Assembly (NCBI RefSeq): GCF_010093595.1
Contig: NW_022985458.1
Span: 366,838 to 386,508 of the forward strand
Reading direction: 5' to 3'
From: Mytilinidion resinicola
Taxonomy: Eukaryota; Ascomycota; Dothideomycetes; Mytilinidiales; Mytilinidiaceae
Length of the DNA stretch: 19,671 bases
The notes under the pieces are model-generated. The model searched no databases, had not been told where the DNA came from, and saw only the letters and a program-made list of their open reading frames with translations. Shown here in pieces: positions 18,361-19,671 of this stretch; within the stretch, counting starts at the first letter, position 1; each line of letters begins with the position of its first letter. Made by a program: the position numbers and the translations under genes.

Positions 18361-18820
18361 GCCGCCCTCGCTTGCACCAACTGCTATTATTAGGCCCCAG
18401 CAAATCCTTCGTGAGGCAGTTTTCGAATCCCCGCCGCGGCCCAGCACCGCACTGCCTTGCCTCGTCCCTGTCATCTGTCATGCGCAATGCGCCGTCCAGC
18501 TTTGTGTACCCCAGCGATTGCTGGTGCTGCTGAATCTGATTCTCAGCTTGCATCCGCACGCGTATGGCGGCCGGCCCGCTTCCATTCTCTTATTCTCTCG
18601 CGCACTCTCGTTTCTCGCCTCTCGCCTTTCTCTATTGCAAGCTCTCCCCCCTTCACTCCTTCTCTCAGATGCCCGCTCATATCGCGTCAGTCACAGCTGC
18701 AGCTGAAGGGCGAAACCCGCTGCCTGGTCGCATAGCCATACCAGCTTATGCAATCGCGTCGCCCTCCCCTGCTCCGGACTCACCGATAGCAATTTACTAC
18801 GCACTGCCTCGTTCCGCTCT

Positions 18821-19480
18821 CACGCCATTGTCTCACCTCTGATACTCCTGTACTGCGCCCCGCTCCTTCGGTCGAAATGGCTAGGCCAATCCTTCACTCA
18901 CTTCACCGTGTCCCCGCTCCTGGCTCCCGGCTCCCACTCCTGGCCGCCACAGCGTCTTCGCCAGCGCCGTGGTACTAGCAGGGTGCTCCGCCCCGCATGA
19001 GGCACACGGTGTTACTGTAACATCGCAATGCAACCGGCAGCGGGCTGATGCCTGGAAGCTGGCAGCTGACAGCTCGGAGATGGTGTGGCGGTGGACCGTG
19101 AGAGGTGAACAGAGCCCTCCCCGCATCCCACTCTAGCCAGAATGAGACCCTCTCCGGTGAATGGTGCCCACGCCATTGTCTCAATTCTAGTCATCTGGCC
19201 TCGCATCCTCTAACTTCGGCCCTTCAGTGGAATACGCTGGCCAATCCGCGCTCTGTTAGCCGCGTTCTGCCGGAGCCTAGATCCAACAGAGATGACGCGG
19301 CAAGGCATTTGCATGAGGCATTAATTTTGTTCTCATGACCTTGACGCTGCTACGATAGCCCCCCGTAGGATGCTCCGCCTCGTATCAAGTGTCTGACGTG
19401 GCTGTAACATCTCTATGCAGCCAGTAAGGGGCTGGCGTCTGGAAGTTGGCGGCTGACAGCTGAGCAGGCGGAGATGCGGA
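18821..19480. repeat. old imperfect direct duplication (about 300 bp units)
   Basis: Blocks recur in the same order: CACGCCATTGTCTCA at 18821-18835 and 19169-19183; GGCCAATCC at 18884 and 19239; GCTCCGCC at 18984 and 19372; CTGTAACATC near 19015 and 19401; GCTGACAGC at 19065 and 19452. The offset grows from 348 to about 388 bp, so the two copies have diverged and gained indels. No coding content is evident. Confidence 0.75.
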
Positions 19481-19671
19481 GAGCAATCAGACCTCTAGGG
19501 CGCCTATGCATCCGACATGCAATAGCTGGGTTCCTGACGAGGATTGTCTCGGAGACGCCGAGGGCGATGAACAATTTGGTAGCTGGCGTAGGAAGGGAGA
19601 ATCAGTGAGGGAGACATGAGTTGTATTGAGGTTCTAGCGAGTGGCTATATAGTTGGAAGACGGTAGGAGTG

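Larger units (their letters stand above)
18179..19671. other. GC-rich right flank without a recognised gene
   Basis: The composition changes abruptly from AT-rich to GC-rich near 18175. Open frames of 60-92 codons overlap in several frames, are rich in Ser, Pro, Leu and Arg, and show no domain. The best-placed ATG after the promoter-like segment, at 18487, opens 82 codons ending at 18735; I do not recognise the product and doubt it. The stretch may be a 5' UTR/promoter region of a gene beyond the window, or intergenic DNA. Confidence 0.5.

Noticed and set aside
18457..18735. Ser/Arg/Leu-rich 82-92 codon frame in the right flank
   Set aside because: Low-complexity composition, several equally long overlapping frames and no domain; not called as a gene.
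1..19671. A novel multi-gene defence or biosynthetic system
   Set aside because: Only one host gene is supported; all other recognisable coding sequence belongs to transposable elements.

Overview
The window looks like nuclear DNA of a filamentous ascomycete (Pezizomycotina; a Dothideomycete is my guess, not shown by the sequence). The reasons are: a HET-domain NLR-type gene with two short introns (53 and 47 nt) using GTAAAG/GTATGT donors and a GCTAAC-type branch site; Fot1/pogo-class transposons flanked by TA; and a roughly 9-kb AT-rich block whose coding frames are wrecked almost only by CpA->TpA / TpG->TpA changes, the signature of repeat-induced point mutation (RIP).

Left flank (1-1668): the 5' end of a Fot1-like transposon, transcribed leftwards and leaving the window at base 1, sits at a TA inside the LTR of a copia element. 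The last 73 bp of that LTR remain at 305-377. About 1.3 kb follows without a recognisable gene.

Host gene (1669-4456, + strand): one three-exon gene encodes an 895-aa HET / NB-ARC / TPR protein, a fungal NOD-like receptor of the heterokaryon-incompatibility class. Its TPR tract contains 126-bp units that are almost identical in DNA.

Middle (about 4.67-7.19 kb): a second Fot1/pogo-class transposon (- strand) carries a nearly complete DDD transposase gene. The gene is broken by one frameshift and one nonsense codon, is interrupted by a 266-bp intron-like segment, and ends in an 11-residue repeat tail.

Nested transposon block (about 7.56-18.18 kb): a Ty3/gypsy element (+ strand: leader/LTR, gag, protease, start of RT) was entered by a Ty1/copia element (10658-18090, - strand; 196-bp LTRs, 5-bp TAATA target duplication, half-tRNA-type primer site, polypurine tract). 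The copia element was itself entered by a Fot1-like element (13729-15577, 68-bp TIRs, TA duplication). The gypsy RT frame resumes exactly after the copia element and is cut off before its catalytic YxDD. All three are dead: catalytic and zinc-binding residues are replaced by the products RIP predicts (Cys/His->Tyr, Asp->Asn, Trp/Gln->stop). RIP is uneven: the copia LTR at 10658 carries 14 transitions and the one at 17895 carries none of them.

Right flank (18179-19671): the base composition returns to GC-rich. A TATA-like box followed by a pyrimidine-rich stretch looks like a fungal promoter, but I see no convincing coding sequence before the window ends. An old, imperfect direct duplication of about 300 bp is present.

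Functionally there is one apparently intact host gene, a probable self/non-self recognition receptor, set among dead mobile elements. No operon-like or multi-gene system is visible.
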